64,000 nucleotides of DNA from Lactobacillus panisapium (GCF_019469265.1 NZ_CP048268.1:1085501-1149500), one strand, 5' to 3'; positions 10,328 through 18,191 are shown, counted from the stretch's first letter. Notes: generated by a model not told the origin, from the letters alone. Program-made: numbers and translations.

Positions 10328-11285
10328 CTAGTTTTTCCTTTCGTACGCGATAAAAAATACCATAACTATAGATAATGGAAATAATTATCCAGCTAACTAG
10401 TAACAATAACAAGAGATGGTCCGGCTTTGAGAAGAAAGCCCGCCAGCATAAGAAGAAATAGGCACCAAACACCAGTAAAATTTCGGTTAAAATGGTTCTA
10501 ATTCCGTGGTTTAACAGCCAATTACGCAGTAATCCGCCACTTAAGTGAGTTTGCTTAACAGTTTGCCAATCTAAAAAGGCTAAAATGAGATTGCTGATTC
10601 CGGCAATCAAAATAAACACGCCAATTAATAATATTTCCTTGATCACTGAAAATTGATGGCTCTGATGACTTTTGACAAACGATGGTGTTTTAACCTTTAC
10701 ACCATAATGAGCAGCAATCTGTCTGATCACTCTAGTCGAACTATCAATGATAATTACATAATTACGCAATTTAAATTGACCAGTCGGCTGCTTTGAACCC
10801 GTAGTTAAGTAATACCCATTCTGTTTCATTTGCCGATAATGTTTTAATGTCCCAATTACGGTGTAATATTTATTGTTTAAAACAATGTACTGGTTTCCCT
10901 GTGTTTTATACTGTTTAACATTGGCATTTAAGCCTAAGACACCAAAAGAGACCCTACCCTTAAAGTCGTCAGAAGTAAAGTAACGACCCGCTTCTGTTGG
11001 CAAAGTTAAGACATCTTTGTTAGACCAAATTAAAGTTTGCTTATCTTTTCTGTTACTTGCTAGGTGAAGCTGGATCTTGTTTTTTGGAAACTTTTGCTCT
11101 AAATAACGCACAAAAGTGCTAATGTTTTGGTCATTTTTAATTTTAATATAACGAGTATTATTGCTTAATCCGTATGCTTCAAGTAATTGATTGGCTTCAT
11201 CGGATTGAATATTAGATAGCATTGAGCCCATACCGAGCATTGCTAAAAAAATAATAAATAATAAAAAAATCTTTTTAAATTTCAT
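10320..11285 (-). CDS. Membrane protein with MacB/FtsX-like extracytoplasmic domain, no partner ATPase
   Basis: 321 aa. One N-terminal membrane segment (residues ~5-25), a ~190-residue outside domain, then three C-terminal membrane helices (~220-245, 262-280, 290-312). The outside domain has the cadence of the MacB periplasmic-core fold: GRYFTSDDF, then VSFGVLGLNANVKQY, then YIVLNNKYYTVIGTLK. Four helices around such a domain is the plan of MacB/FtsX-type type VII ABC permeases, but no ABC ATPase lies next to it. It overlaps both neighbours (11 and 8 nt), so it is translated with a methyltransferase-like protein and RsmF. Function unknown. Confidence 0.7.
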   Translation of the reverse strand: MKFKKIFLLFIIFLAMLGMGSMLSNIQSDEANQLLEAYGLSNNTRYIKIKNDQNISTFVRYLEQKFPKNKIQLHLASNRKDKQTLIWSNKDVLTLPTEAGRYFTSDDFKGRVSFGVLGLNANVKQYKTQGNQYIVLNNKYYTVIGTLKHYRQMKQNGYYLTTGSKQPTGQFKLRNYVIIIDSSTRVIRQIAAHYGVKVKTPSFVKSHQSHQFSVIKEILLIGVFILIAGISNLILAFLDWQTVKQTHLSGGLLRNWLLNHGIRTILTEILLVFGAYFFLCWRAFFSKPDHLLLLLLVSWIIISIIYSYGIFYRVRKEKLDA

Positions 11286-12027
11286 GTTCTATCTCAAATA
11301 TTTGTTCATCGATAAAATCGTAACTGGTAAAAGTTTGCTTAATTTGTCTAAGAGCTGGTGAATGACGAAATTTTTCCTGGTGCCAAAAAGCTGGTGAGTT
11401 TGTGGCCCCATTTTTTTCGCCAATAAACAAGAAGTGACTTTTGGGATTGTACTTTTGCCAAGCTTTAACTGCTGCTAAATCACTGCGGTTAAAATTGGGC
11501 GCCCAAGAACAAAGAATTAAGTCTACTGCTGAATACTGTGCAATAGCTGAACTAGCATTTAGATTAACAACGGAAGCAAACGGTTGCTGGCCAGTTCGCG
11601 AAGTCTTGGCCCACTGCAATGAATCTGTTGCAACTGTTTCAACCCCAACCTGTTGTAATGCCCTAGTCCAATAAGCGTTACCCGCCATTATTTCCAGTGC
11701 CGAATTTACATGTAAGTTCTCTTTGATTGCTTGAGCCGTTTCCAAGTTCGGTAAAGACCATAAACCATAGTGAATCGATAAAAACTGCCTTGTACTGTTA
11801 AAAAGCTGGTTAATTATCTTAAGTGCCGCTGCTCTTTGCGGTCCGACTTCTGTCATTATCTCCTCTAGTTTATCAGGATAAAAGCCGAGTAAACCCGGTG
11901 CTTTAGCCAAAACTTGCTTTTTTTCAATTGTTTGAATGATGCTCATGATTTCTTTAGCTTGCTGATCAACCTGTTGGTTGTCAATCTCAATTGCTAAGTG
12001 CTTAATTTTCTCTAAAAATTCTGTCAT
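11275..12027 (-). CDS. SAM-dependent methyltransferase-like protein
   Basis: 250 aa, soluble. Residues ~110-130 (ALEIMAGNAYWTRALQQVG followed by VATDS) resemble methyltransferase motif I plus the acidic end of beta-2, and VDLILCSWAPNF resembles motif IV. The N-terminal ~100 residues are helical and unlike common methyltransferases. No target-specific motif is recognised, so the substrate is unknown and the activity itself is inferred. First gene of the leftward run ending with the HAD phosphatase, divergent from the signal peptidase genes. Confidence 0.6.
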   Translation of the reverse strand: MTEFLEKIKHLAIEIDNQQVDQQAKEIMSIIQTIEKKQVLAKAPGLLGFYPDKLEEIMTEVGPQRAAALKIINQLFNSTRQFLSIHYGLWSLPNLETAQAIKENLHVNSALEIMAGNAYWTRALQQVGVETVATDSLQWAKTSRTGQQPFASVVNLNASSAIAQYSAVDLILCSWAPNFNRSDLAAVKAWQKYNPKSHFLFIGEKNGATNSPAFWHQEKFRHSPALRQIKQTFTSYDFIDEQIFEIEHEI

Positions 12028-12074
12028 ATCAAATACCTATAATGATTTTACCATTCAAATGAAATGATTTCAGT

Positions 12075-12080
12075 TATAAT
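12075..12080 (+). promoter_or_regulatory. -10 element for the signal peptidase genes
   Basis: A perfect TATAAT lies 30 nt before the first signal peptidase start, with AAAGGAG RBS between. The hexamer 17 nt upstream (CATTCA) is a poor -35, so activity may depend on other contacts. Confidence 0.45.
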
Positions 12081-12110
12081 AAAGAGTAATAGAATAAAGG
12101 AGAATATTTG

Positions 12111-12680
12111 ATGGAAAATGATATAAAAAAAGACGATGAGGAAGAAAGTTTAGGGAAATTCATTTTAGATTTTGTCATAATGGTAGTCGTTATTTTCGGG
12201 ATTTTTTATCTGCTGTTTCACTTTGTTTTAGTTAACGTGCGTGTTTCTGGCATTTCGATGCAGCCGGCTTTTGAAAATAACGAGCGAATGATCTCAGTTC
12301 GTCACTTTACACCCAAAAGATACGATGTTGTTGCCTTAATTCCTCCTAAAAGGGCGAATGATCCGCATGCACTCTATGTTAAGCGTGTGATTGGATTGCC
12401 GGGTGATAAGGTCACAGCAAAAAATGATAAAATGTATGTTAATGGTAAACTAATACCTGAACCTTATTTGAATAACAAATTCAAGAAAGCAGATAATGCT
12501 GCGGGCTATACCTATACCAACAATTTTACCTATCGCGTACCTAGTGGCCATTATTGGGTTATGGGTGATCATCGGGATATCTCAAAAGATTCACGCAGAT
12601 TTGGTCCCGTTAGCCGTGGTAATTTAGTTGGTAAAGTTGTCTTTCGTTATTGGCCGTTTAACCGGGTTCAAAGTTTTTAA
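12111..12680 (+). CDS. lepB: Signal peptidase I (first of a tandem pair)
   Basis: Membrane-anchored serine-lysine protease that removes signal peptides from Sec/Tat exported proteins. 189 aa. A charged acidic N-tail is followed by one membrane anchor (~18-42). Catalytic Ser49 lies in SGISMQP and the general-base Lys91 in YVKRVIGLPGDKV; the late box is GDHRDISKDSRRFGPV. An in-frame TTG lies one codon earlier, but ATG at 12111 is 8 nt from AAAGGAG and is preferred. A close paralogue follows 21 nt later. Confidence 0.93.
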   Translation: MENDIKKDDEEESLGKFILDFVIMVVVIFGIFYLLFHFVLVNVRVSGISMQPAFENNERMISVRHFTPKRYDVVALIPPKRANDPHALYVKRVIGLPGDKVTAKNDKMYVNGKLIPEPYLNNKFKKADNAAGYTYTNNFTYRVPSGHYWVMGDHRDISKDSRRFGPVSRGNLVGKVVFRYWPFNRVQSF

Positions 12681-12701
12681 TCTAAAATAGGGAGAATTTT
12701 T

Positions 12702-13280
12702 ATGGCAAAAAATGTTACAAAAAAGCAGGATCAAGAGGAAGAAAGCCTTGGCAAATTTATTTTAGATATCGTCGTCATGATGGCGGTTATCTTAGGCGCT
12801 TTTTATCTCATTTTCCATTTCGTATTGTCTAATGATCGGGTTTCTGGTCCATCAATGCAACCTACTTTTGAAAATAATGATCGGTTGATTTCCGTCAGAA
12901 ATTTCACACCTAAAAGAAATGATGTCGTCGTTTTATTAGCTCCTGAGGCTGCCAACGATGTTCCTGGCGCTCTATATATTAAGCGTGTTATCGGCTTACC
13001 TGGCGATAAACTGGTGTCTAAAAACGATAAAATGTATGTTAACGGAAAATTGCTTCCTGAGTCTTATTTAAATAATAGCTTTAAAAAAGCAGCTAATGAC
13101 ACTGGCCATACTTATACTAATAATTTTACTTATAAGGTACCGAAAGGTTACTACTGGGTAATGGGTGATCACCGCGATATTTCGAAGGATTCACATATTT
13201 TTGGCCCGGTAAAACGTAAGAACTTAATTGGTAAGGTGGTATTGCGGTATTGGCCTTTTAACAAAGTACAAGGTTTTTAA
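12702..13280 (+). CDS. lepB: Signal peptidase I (second of a tandem pair)
   Basis: 192-aa paralogue of the preceding gene, colinear along its whole length: same acidic N-tail with EEESLGKFILD, single membrane anchor (~20-43), catalytic Ser51 in SGPSMQP and Lys94 in YIKRVIGLPGDKL. In the last conserved box the usual DSR is DSH (ISKDSHIFGPV), the only box-level deviation seen; the catalytic dyad is intact so it should be active. Probably transcribed with the first copy from the promoter near 12.08 kb. Likely gene duplication followed by divergence in substrate preference. Confidence 0.93.
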   Translation: MAKNVTKKQDQEEESLGKFILDIVVMMAVILGAFYLIFHFVLSNDRVSGPSMQPTFENNDRLISVRNFTPKRNDVVVLLAPEAANDVPGALYIKRVIGLPGDKLVSKNDKMYVNGKLLPESYLNNSFKKAANDTGHTYTNNFTYKVPKGYYWVMGDHRDISKDSHIFGPVKRKNLIGKVVLRYWPFNKVQGF

Positions 13281-13341
13281 TATGACTTTTCTTTAAAATT
13301 ACCGGTTTTTTCGCTAAAATAAACTGTAAAGGAGAATTATT

Positions 13342-13533
13342 ATGAATCAGCAACTAGAAGAATTATCCAGTTCAATTATTAATTATCAAATTAAGCATCA
13401 TATCACGGACACTGACTTGGCTTTTGCCAGTCACCTTTCGGTTGAAAAAATTCATGCAATGAAAACCGGTGAGGGTGAGTTCACTCCTGAAGAAATTAAC
13501 CAACTCTATGATTACCTTGCCGCTAACCAGTAG
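13342..13533 (+). CDS. Small helix-turn-helix-like protein (63 aa)
   Basis: 63-residue, soluble, helix-rich protein. The order ITDTDLAFASHLSVEKIHAM followed by EEINQLYDYL looks like a single minimal HTH of the XRE/Cro kind, and it resembles small conserved lactobacillar proteins of the LBP_cg2779 type (from memory, not checked). ATG is 8 nt from AAAGGAG, the same leader style as the signal peptidases. A strong terminator follows. Whether it binds DNA is not known. Confidence 0.75.
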   Translation: MNQQLEELSSSIINYQIKHHITDTDLAFASHLSVEKIHAMKTGEGEFTPEEINQLYDYLAANQ

Positions 13534-13553
13534 GAGTTATGATTTTAATAATT

Positions 13554-13587
13554 AAAGGGCACTAAGCATCTGCTTAGTGCCCTTTTT
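13554..13587. terminator. Strong bidirectional terminator
   Basis: Arms AAAGGGCACTAAGCA and TGCTTAGTGCCCTTT are exact complements, followed by T-run; on the other strand the A-run gives a U-tail. It lies between the rightward small gene and the leftward ABC permease. Confidence 0.9.
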
Positions 13588-13616
13588 GCTTAAGATAAAA
13601 TGTGTTACTAGTAACT

Positions 13617-14444
13617 TTACTTACTTTCACTCGCTTCGAAGAATTTGTTGTAAGAGAATAAATTAATAATAGCTAATACAACATTAAACGTGATCAATAT
13701 AATAATTATGTTTGACAAAGTATGATTGTCGGAAAACAGGTCTCCGCGCAAAAATGAAAGCGGATATAATACAATTGATGCGATAAAGTTATTTGTATTA
13801 ATGATGGTCCAAGCAATCAAAATAATCAACAAGATAATAATAACTCTGATATACGCTTGACCGTTAGAACCGGGAAGAAAATCAGCAATTGAGCGGCTGC
13901 TAAAGTTTAAAAAATCAACTATGAAGTAAAATAAGAAACCCAGTAAGATTAAGATAAAGACTAAACTCAATATACTAGAAACAATTTGAAAATCGATCTT
14001 AGTTGCATCGGCATTAACATATTGAATGCTTTTAATAACTTCTTTGGCAAATTGGCGATCGACCAGCATTGTAATTAAAAGAAAAATTATATTACTAATG
14101 ATTTCCAATATGCAAAAGAATGCTACGGAAACAAATGAACTTAACATGTTGTCTGCGTATAGTCCCGAACTACTCATTGGGATTAAACGCCAAGTTTGAT
14201 TGCGGTTGACTTTTTCATGAGTAATACAGGTTATACAATAGTAAATTCCAATAAATAAAAAAGTTAAATATAAGAAATTAGTCAACCACGTTGCGGTGAA
14301 ACTGGCATTCTGAAGAGATTTATCGTGAATGTAATTAAAGAAGGTCAGGGCAAATGAGCCAATTAGCTGGCAAATAAACCATAGATGAGTATTTTTGATT
14401 TTTAGCTTGAACAGCTCAGTAAAACTACGGTAAAAAATTGACAT
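13617..14444 (-). CDS. ABC transporter permease (pair 1)
   Basis: 275-aa integral membrane protein with six predicted helices (about residues 20-38, 50-72, 95-125, 150-180, 195-215, 235-258). No Pfam-level family is recognised with certainty; it resembles the permeases of YtrBC-like ABC-2 exporters. It shares with the permease of pair 2 the segment FLNFSS-R/K-x-I-x-x-FLPG after helix 4. Its ATG overlaps the ATPase stop by 1 nt (TAATG). The substrate is unknown; the YtrA-type regulation suggests envelope stress or peptide-antibiotic protection. Confidence 0.85.
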   Translation of the reverse strand: MSIFYRSFTELFKLKIKNTHLWFICQLIGSFALTFFNYIHDKSLQNASFTATWLTNFLYLTFLFIGIYYCITCITHEKVNRNQTWRLIPMSSSGLYADNMLSSFVSVAFFCILEIISNIIFLLITMLVDRQFAKEVIKSIQYVNADATKIDFQIVSSILSLVFILILLGFLFYFIVDFLNFSSRSIADFLPGSNGQAYIRVIIILLIILIAWTIINTNNFIASIVLYPLSFLRGDLFSDNHTLSNIIIILITFNVVLAIINLFSYNKFFEASESK

Positions 14445-15148
14445 TACTCTTCCTCCTTCTCGTAAAGACCTTCATAATAGTCTTCGAGACTTTCGTTTTT
14501 AGCTCTAATTTCTTCAGTAGACTTGTGGCAATAAATTGTCTTGTCTTTGATAATGACCACTTCATCTAAAAGTGATGCAATTTCATTAACAAAGTGGTCA
14601 GAAATCAAAATGGTAGCTTTTTCCGCTTTCCACAAGATAATAGAACTAATTATTTTTTTGCGGGCCATCGCATCAATGCCAGAAAAAGGCTCATCAAGCA
14701 AATAAAGGTCAGTTTTACGTGAAAAAGTTAAAGCAATAACTAGTTTTTCCCGCATCCCCTTTGATAGTTCTGCCAATCGTGAACTTGCATCTAGCCTCAT
14801 AAACTGGCGTAACTGGTCAAATTCTTCAAGATCAAAATCTTGATAAATCACTTCGTAGAATTTGACAATCTCACTAATTCTGGTTGAATCAGTAAAACCT
14901 GTCAGGCCGTCAGTAAAGGACAGGTGTGCCTTTCTTTCGGCTTCTTTTTCACGTCCAGCTACATAGACACTACCATGGTAATTCTTGGCTGTGCTGCTGA
15001 TGATACGCATCAGGGTGGTTTTCCCTGCCCCATTTTCACCTAGTAGGGCTACAATTTTACCAGGTTGCAGGGTTAAGTTAATATTTTTTAAAATTGACTT
15101 TTGATTTTTCCGGTAGGTCAAATCCTTGATTTGTAAAAGATTTTCCAT
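14444..15148 (-). CDS. ABC transporter ATP-binding protein (pair 1, YtrB-like)
   Basis: 234-aa single-domain ABC ATPase. Walker A GENGAGKT (37-44), signature in variant form ELSKGMREKL (~132), Walker B LYLLDEPFSGID (~153) and H-loop ILISDHFVNEI. The LSKGM signature and short length are typical of the YtrB/CcmA-like exporters regulated by GntR YtrA proteins. Nearly colinear with the ATPase at 16.3 kb, so pairs 1 and 2 are a duplication. It has its own upstream region with a palindromic operator and probable promoter (15.36-15.40 kb). Confidence 0.93.
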   Translation of the reverse strand: MENLLQIKDLTYRKNQKSILKNINLTLQPGKIVALLGENGAGKTTLMRIISSTAKNYHGSVYVAGREKEAERKAHLSFTDGLTGFTDSTRISEIVKFYEVIYQDFDLEEFDQLRQFMRLDASSRLAELSKGMREKLVIALTFSRKTDLYLLDEPFSGIDAMARKKIISSIILWKAEKATILISDHFVNEIASLLDEVVIIKDKTIYCHKSTEEIRAKNESLEDYYEGLYEKEEE

Positions 15149-15360
15149 TGTACTACTCCTGTTTTGAATAACCAGATAAGATTGTACTGGTTTTTAATGT
15201 CCTCCGCTTTATTGTCTAAAGTGTTGGCAAGCATTAAGCTATTTTTAACTGTTTAGTGTGGTTAGACGTTGATGGTATTTGATCATTCACGAGAGAAATT
15301 TTTTAAAAAAATCCCTTGCAAGATAATAAGATTAAGCTCAAAGCATCAGATTTTTCTTTT

Positions 15361-15386
15361 TACTGTATTATTTTTCTAATACAGTA
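15361..15386 (-). promoter_or_regulatory. GntR/YtrA-type operator overlapping promoter of ABC pair 1
   Basis: Perfect inverted repeat with 10-nt arms, TACTGTATTA and TAATACAGTA, around a 6-nt spacer (TTTTTC). On the minus strand a plausible promoter TTAACA-N17-AATAAT runs through it (-35 at 15387-15392, -10 inside the operator), so bound repressor would block RNA polymerase. The core TGTATTA-N6-TAATACA is repeated upstream of the GntR genes, which identifies the likely regulator. Confidence 0.8.
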
Positions 15387-15428
15387 TCATGTTAAACTAA
15401 ATAATAAGAATTTGCAATAACTTTAAGA

Positions 15429-15468
15429 AAAAGACCAGCTCTGACATAATTTCAGTAGTTGGTCTTTT
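15429..15468 (-). terminator. Terminator after ABC pair 2 permease
   Basis: Arms AAAAGACCA and TGGTCTTTT with partial extension inward (ACTACTGA/TCAGAGCT). Read leftward, the hairpin ends in a run of T. It lies 16 nt beyond the permease stop. Confidence 0.8.
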
Positions 15469-15483
15469 GAATTCGATATTTGC

Positions 15484-16323
15484 TCAATCTTTTGGTTCAA
15501 AATAGCGGTTGAATAAAAATAAATCCGCTAATAAGAATACAAGAAAGATAATCACACAAATGAGACTGGAGCTATAAAAGAAGCCCGTCAAGTCCGGGTC
15601 ATTGTAGAATAAAGAACCTGGAACATTGGAAGCAACGAGCCAATTGATGGGTTCCATTACTTTAATTACTAGCCAAGAAATTACTAAAATTAGTAATCCG
15701 CGAACAAAAAATAAAGCTGGACGATTTGAAAATCCAGGTAAAAAATTGAGAATGGCCTTGCTGGAGAAATTTAAAAAGCTAATTAAGACATAAGTTACAA
15801 ATATTAGTAGAATCAGCCAAACCACTATTTGTAACAGCGTAAGATAAAAGTCGGCCCCTAGTTTGAAAGCATCATGACAAATATCTTGCCAGATACTGAT
15901 GGTATTTATTCGAAAATCCTGATCTGTCACAAAGGCTAATATGGAAAAAAGGACGACAAATAACAGATTAATAATATTCATCACGATCAGGGCAACAAAT
16001 GAACTTAGAATATTAGCTAAAAAATATTTAGTATCGCTAATCGCCAATAATCGGTAGCTTTGGTTGCTATTGTAGCTTTCGTTGTTAAAGCAAGTAATAC
16101 CAAAAAATACTATCAGAGCAATCACAGCCAGACTAGCGAAAACCCCAATCAAGATGAGGAAAAAGCCAACATTGCCATTATCGTATAAGTAAAAATGGCC
16201 GTCTCTAAAACCAATTACACTAATAATTGAAATAACTATTGCCGCAATCGTTTGAATTGCTAGCAGAATGTAGCCTTGCTTCATTTTATTCTTGAAAAAG
16301 ACTGAAAATAACCGCTGAAACAT
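15484..16323 (-). CDS. ABC transporter permease (pair 2)
   Basis: 279-aa membrane protein with six predicted helices, paralogous to the permease at 13.6 kb in length, topology and the shared FLNFSSKAILNFLPG segment. Directly follows its ATPase with no gap. Exporter permease of unknown substrate; by the YtrA/YtrBC analogy it may handle cell-envelope-active peptides or lipids, but nothing in the protein fixes this. Confidence 0.85.
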   Translation of the reverse strand: MFQRLFSVFFKNKMKQGYILLAIQTIAAIVISIISVIGFRDGHFYLYDNGNVGFFLILIGVFASLAVIALIVFFGITCFNNESYNSNQSYRLLAISDTKYFLANILSSFVALIVMNIINLLFVVLFSILAFVTDQDFRINTISIWQDICHDAFKLGADFYLTLLQIVVWLILLIFVTYVLISFLNFSSKAILNFLPGFSNRPALFFVRGLLILVISWLVIKVMEPINWLVASNVPGSLFYNDPDLTGFFYSSSLICVIIFLVFLLADLFLFNRYFEPKD

Positions 16324-17028
16324 CTAATCCTCCTCATCTTCATAAATATTTTCGTAAAAGTCTTCGATACTTTCATTGCTTTCCCTGATTTTCTCGGTAG
16401 ACTTATGCGCATAAATTGTCTTGTCTTTAATAACAACGACCTCATCAAGGATAGAAGCAATTTCATTAACAAAGTGGTCGGAGATTAAGATTGTTGACTT
16501 CTCATCTTTCCACAGAATAATAGATTTAATTATCTTCTTACGTGCCATCGCGTCAATACCAGAGAACGGTTCATCCAAAAGGTAAAGATCAGTCTTACGT
16601 GAAAAAGATAAAGCAATGATTAGCTTTTCGCGCATCCCTTTAGACATTTGCGCTAAGCGAAGATCAGGATCTAATTTCATAAATTTTACTAGTTGCTCAA
16701 ATTGTTTATTATCAAAATCAGCATAAAGCTCCTGGTAAAACTCACCTAGTTGCTTTATTTTGCTTGATTCCCGAAAGCCAGAAAGACGATCACTAAAAGA
16801 TAAATGAGCTTTACGCTCAGTGAGGTCTGAAAAATCACTGACGGTAACAGTACCAGTATAATTTTTGGCAATTCCTGCGATTATCCGCATTAAAGTGGTC
16901 TTCCCTGCACCGTTTTTTCCTAAAAGAGCAACAATTTTTCCTGACTGCAAGGTTAAATTCACATCTTGCAAAATTTTTTTCTGATTTTTCTTATAACTTA
17001 GATTTTTAATTTCTAAAAGGTTAGCCAT
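16324..17028 (-). CDS. ABC transporter ATP-binding protein (pair 2, YtrB-like)
   Basis: 234-aa ABC ATPase, same length as the pair 1 copy and nearly identical in the second half. Walker A GKNGAGKT (37-44), signature QMSKGMREKL, Walker B LYLLDEPFSGID, H-loop ILISDHFVNEI. Walker A has GKNGAGKT where pair 1 has GENGAGKT, the kind of minor drift expected between paralogues. Third gene of the operon gntR-gntR-ATPase-permease, 3 nt after the second regulator. Confidence 0.94.
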   Translation of the reverse strand: MANLLEIKNLSYKKNQKKILQDVNLTLQSGKIVALLGKNGAGKTTLMRIIAGIAKNYTGTVTVSDFSDLTERKAHLSFSDRLSGFRESSKIKQLGEFYQELYADFDNKQFEQLVKFMKLDPDLRLAQMSKGMREKLIIALSFSRKTDLYLLDEPFSGIDAMARKKIIKSIILWKDEKSTILISDHFVNEIASILDEVVVIKDKTIYAHKSTEKIRESNESIEDFYENIYEDEED

Positions 17029-17031
17029 TAC

Positions 17032-17427
17032 TTAAACTCCTAGCTTTAGAATCCGCCTAAAGGCTGAATTGATTTGATTATTATCAACGCCTTGCTTATT
17101 TAGACCCCCAATGAAGTCCTTTACTGCATTATTAAGCAAATCTTGTTTAAGCTCCGAGATTCTTTCGTTATTATCCGTTACAAAATAGTCATCAGCCTTG
17201 TTAACTAAGATTTGCTCGTGCAATAATTCGGTTAACACCCGCTGAACGATATGCGAATTAACCGTCAACTCAGCTGCCAGATTACGACTTCCAGGTAGTT
17301 TCTGGCCAGCAGCCAATTTACCGTAATAAATTTGCCACTCAATGTATTGTTTGACCTGTAAATAAAGCGGCCAATCATCTACTAGACGAAATTTTCTTAC
17401 TTTTTTGTCGTGCAAGCTAATGCTCAT
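17032..17427 (-). CDS. GntR-family regulator, diverged second copy
   Basis: 131 aa, YtrA-type: an N-terminal winged helix (~18-85) and a short C-terminal helical tail without a ligand domain. It is alignable with the regulator immediately upstream, but key DNA-recognition positions differ: the first copy reads VNVNTVQRALQQ where this one reads VNSHIVQRVLTE, and the wing KRGEGNFV is replaced by KADDYFV. It may have altered or lost operator binding and could act as a heteromeric partner or anti-repressor; this is inference. 2 nt after the first regulator gene. Confidence 0.88.
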   Translation of the reverse strand: MSISLHDKKVRKFRLVDDWPLYLQVKQYIEWQIYYGKLAAGQKLPGSRNLAAELTVNSHIVQRVLTELLHEQILVNKADDYFVTDNNERISELKQDLLNNAVKDFIGGLNKQGVDNNQINSAFRRILKLGV

Positions 17428-17429
17428 AG

Positions 17430-17792
17430 TTATTGCTCCTTTTTTAAATATTCGGTTAAAAAAGTACTAATTTGATCATCAGAAACGCCTAAAGCATGCA
17501 TGCTTTGAACAAATTTATCTAGTTCTTCATTAATTAAATCCTGCTTGGTCTTATCAAGCAAATTGGTATCTTCCGTAACGAAGTTTCCTTCACCACGTTT
17601 CGTATATAAAATACCTTCTACATTCATTTGTTGCAGTGCCCGTTGAACTGTGTTGACGTTTACAGTTAGTTGGACAGCTAATTCTCTTACAGAAGGTATT
17701 TTTTCTCCTGATTTTAATTTTCCCGTAACGATTTGCCGATAAAGGTACTGCTTAATTTGCAAATAAATGGGAATGTTATCCTTGAATTCCAC
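17430..17792 (-). CDS. GntR-family transcriptional regulator (YtrA-type)
   Basis: 120 aa. Canonical GntR winged helix: LKSGEKIPSVRELAVQ, recognition helix VNVNTVQRALQQM, wing TKRGEGNFV, then a ~45-residue helical dimerisation tail. YtrA-group repressors typically control adjacent ABC exporters, which is the arrangement here. Start is GTG at 17792, with AGGA 10 nt upstream; it gives the usual MEFKDNIPIYLQIKQ opening. The operator just downstream of its own -10 implies autorepression. Confidence 0.93.
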   Translation of the reverse strand: MEFKDNIPIYLQIKQYLYRQIVTGKLKSGEKIPSVRELAVQLTVNVNTVQRALQQMNVEGILYTKRGEGNFVTEDTNLLDKTKQDLINEELDKFVQSMHALGVSDDQISTFLTEYLKKEQ

Positions 17793-17813
17793 AAGTCCAC
17801 CATCCTTTTAAGC

Positions 17814-17833
17814 TGTATTACATTTCTAATACA
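17814..17833 (-). promoter_or_regulatory. GntR/YtrA operator at the gntR-ABC operon start
   Basis: Inverted repeat TGTATTA-CATTTC-TAATACA, same 7-nt arms and 6-nt spacing as the core of the site at 15.37 kb. It begins 4 nt downstream of the likely -10, covering the transcription start. Confidence 0.8.
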
Positions 17834-17837
17834 CCGT

Positions 17838-17866
17838 AATATTATCGCAGTTTCGCTTATTGTGCA
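17838..17866 (-). promoter_or_regulatory. Promoter of the gntR-gntR-ABC operon
   Basis: Minus strand reads TTGCAC-N17-TAATAT. The operator lies directly 3' of the -10. The start codon is about 45 nt downstream. Confidence 0.6.
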
Positions 17867-18022
17867 ATCTTTTTTATTTTATTATGATAAATATTTCATT
17901 GTTACTATTCTGACCTCTTTACTACCAATTGTTTTAGCAGGAAGAAGTTAGACTGCAAGCAAATTTTTAGACATTTTTAACTGTTCCACGACTTATCACT
18001 TTTAGTCCTGAGAAAGAAAAAA

Positions 18023-18060
18023 AGCCCATAAAACCATCTATAGCAATGATTTTATGAGCT
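18023..18060 (-). terminator. Terminator downstream of pepT
   Basis: Leftward arms AGCTCATAAAA and TTTTATGGGCT, with one G-U pair on the minus strand only, followed by seven T. It is ~130 nt past the pepT stop. The plus strand also has a T-run after it, but carries a C-A mismatch in the stem. Confidence 0.75.
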
Positions 18061-18191
18061 ATTTTTTTACTTTATACTAGATGTGCATAATTTTTCAATT
18101 ATAGTAGAAATACGCTTTTCTTTAGTATAACAAGCTTTTTAATGTTTAAGCTGATTTTTAACAAAGCAACTTTAACGTCATTTTTGTTTCA

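Larger units (their letters stand above)
15149..15483. other. 335-nt non-coding region between the two ABC pairs
   Basis: Holds, in leftward order, a terminator for pair 2, a promoter overlapped by a GntR-type operator, and then a ~210-nt untranslated leader to the pair 1 ATPase. That leader is AT-rich and long for a simple 5' UTR; no hairpin or small ORF in it stood out. The RBS (AGGAG) is directly before the ATPase start. Confidence 0.6.
17793..18191. other. 399-nt non-coding region between gntR and pepT
   Basis: Contains the gntR operator and promoter at the left (17.81-17.87 kb) and the pepT terminator (18.02-18.06 kb). The rest, about 17880-18015 and 18065-18190, is AT-rich sequence in which nothing was recognised; a short open frame over 17.73-17.95 kb crosses the operator and lacks coding character. 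Confidence 0.6.

Noticed and set aside
17733..17951. 72-codon rightward frame across the gntR promoter
   Set aside because: Covers the GntR operator and promoter on the opposite strand and has no RBS.
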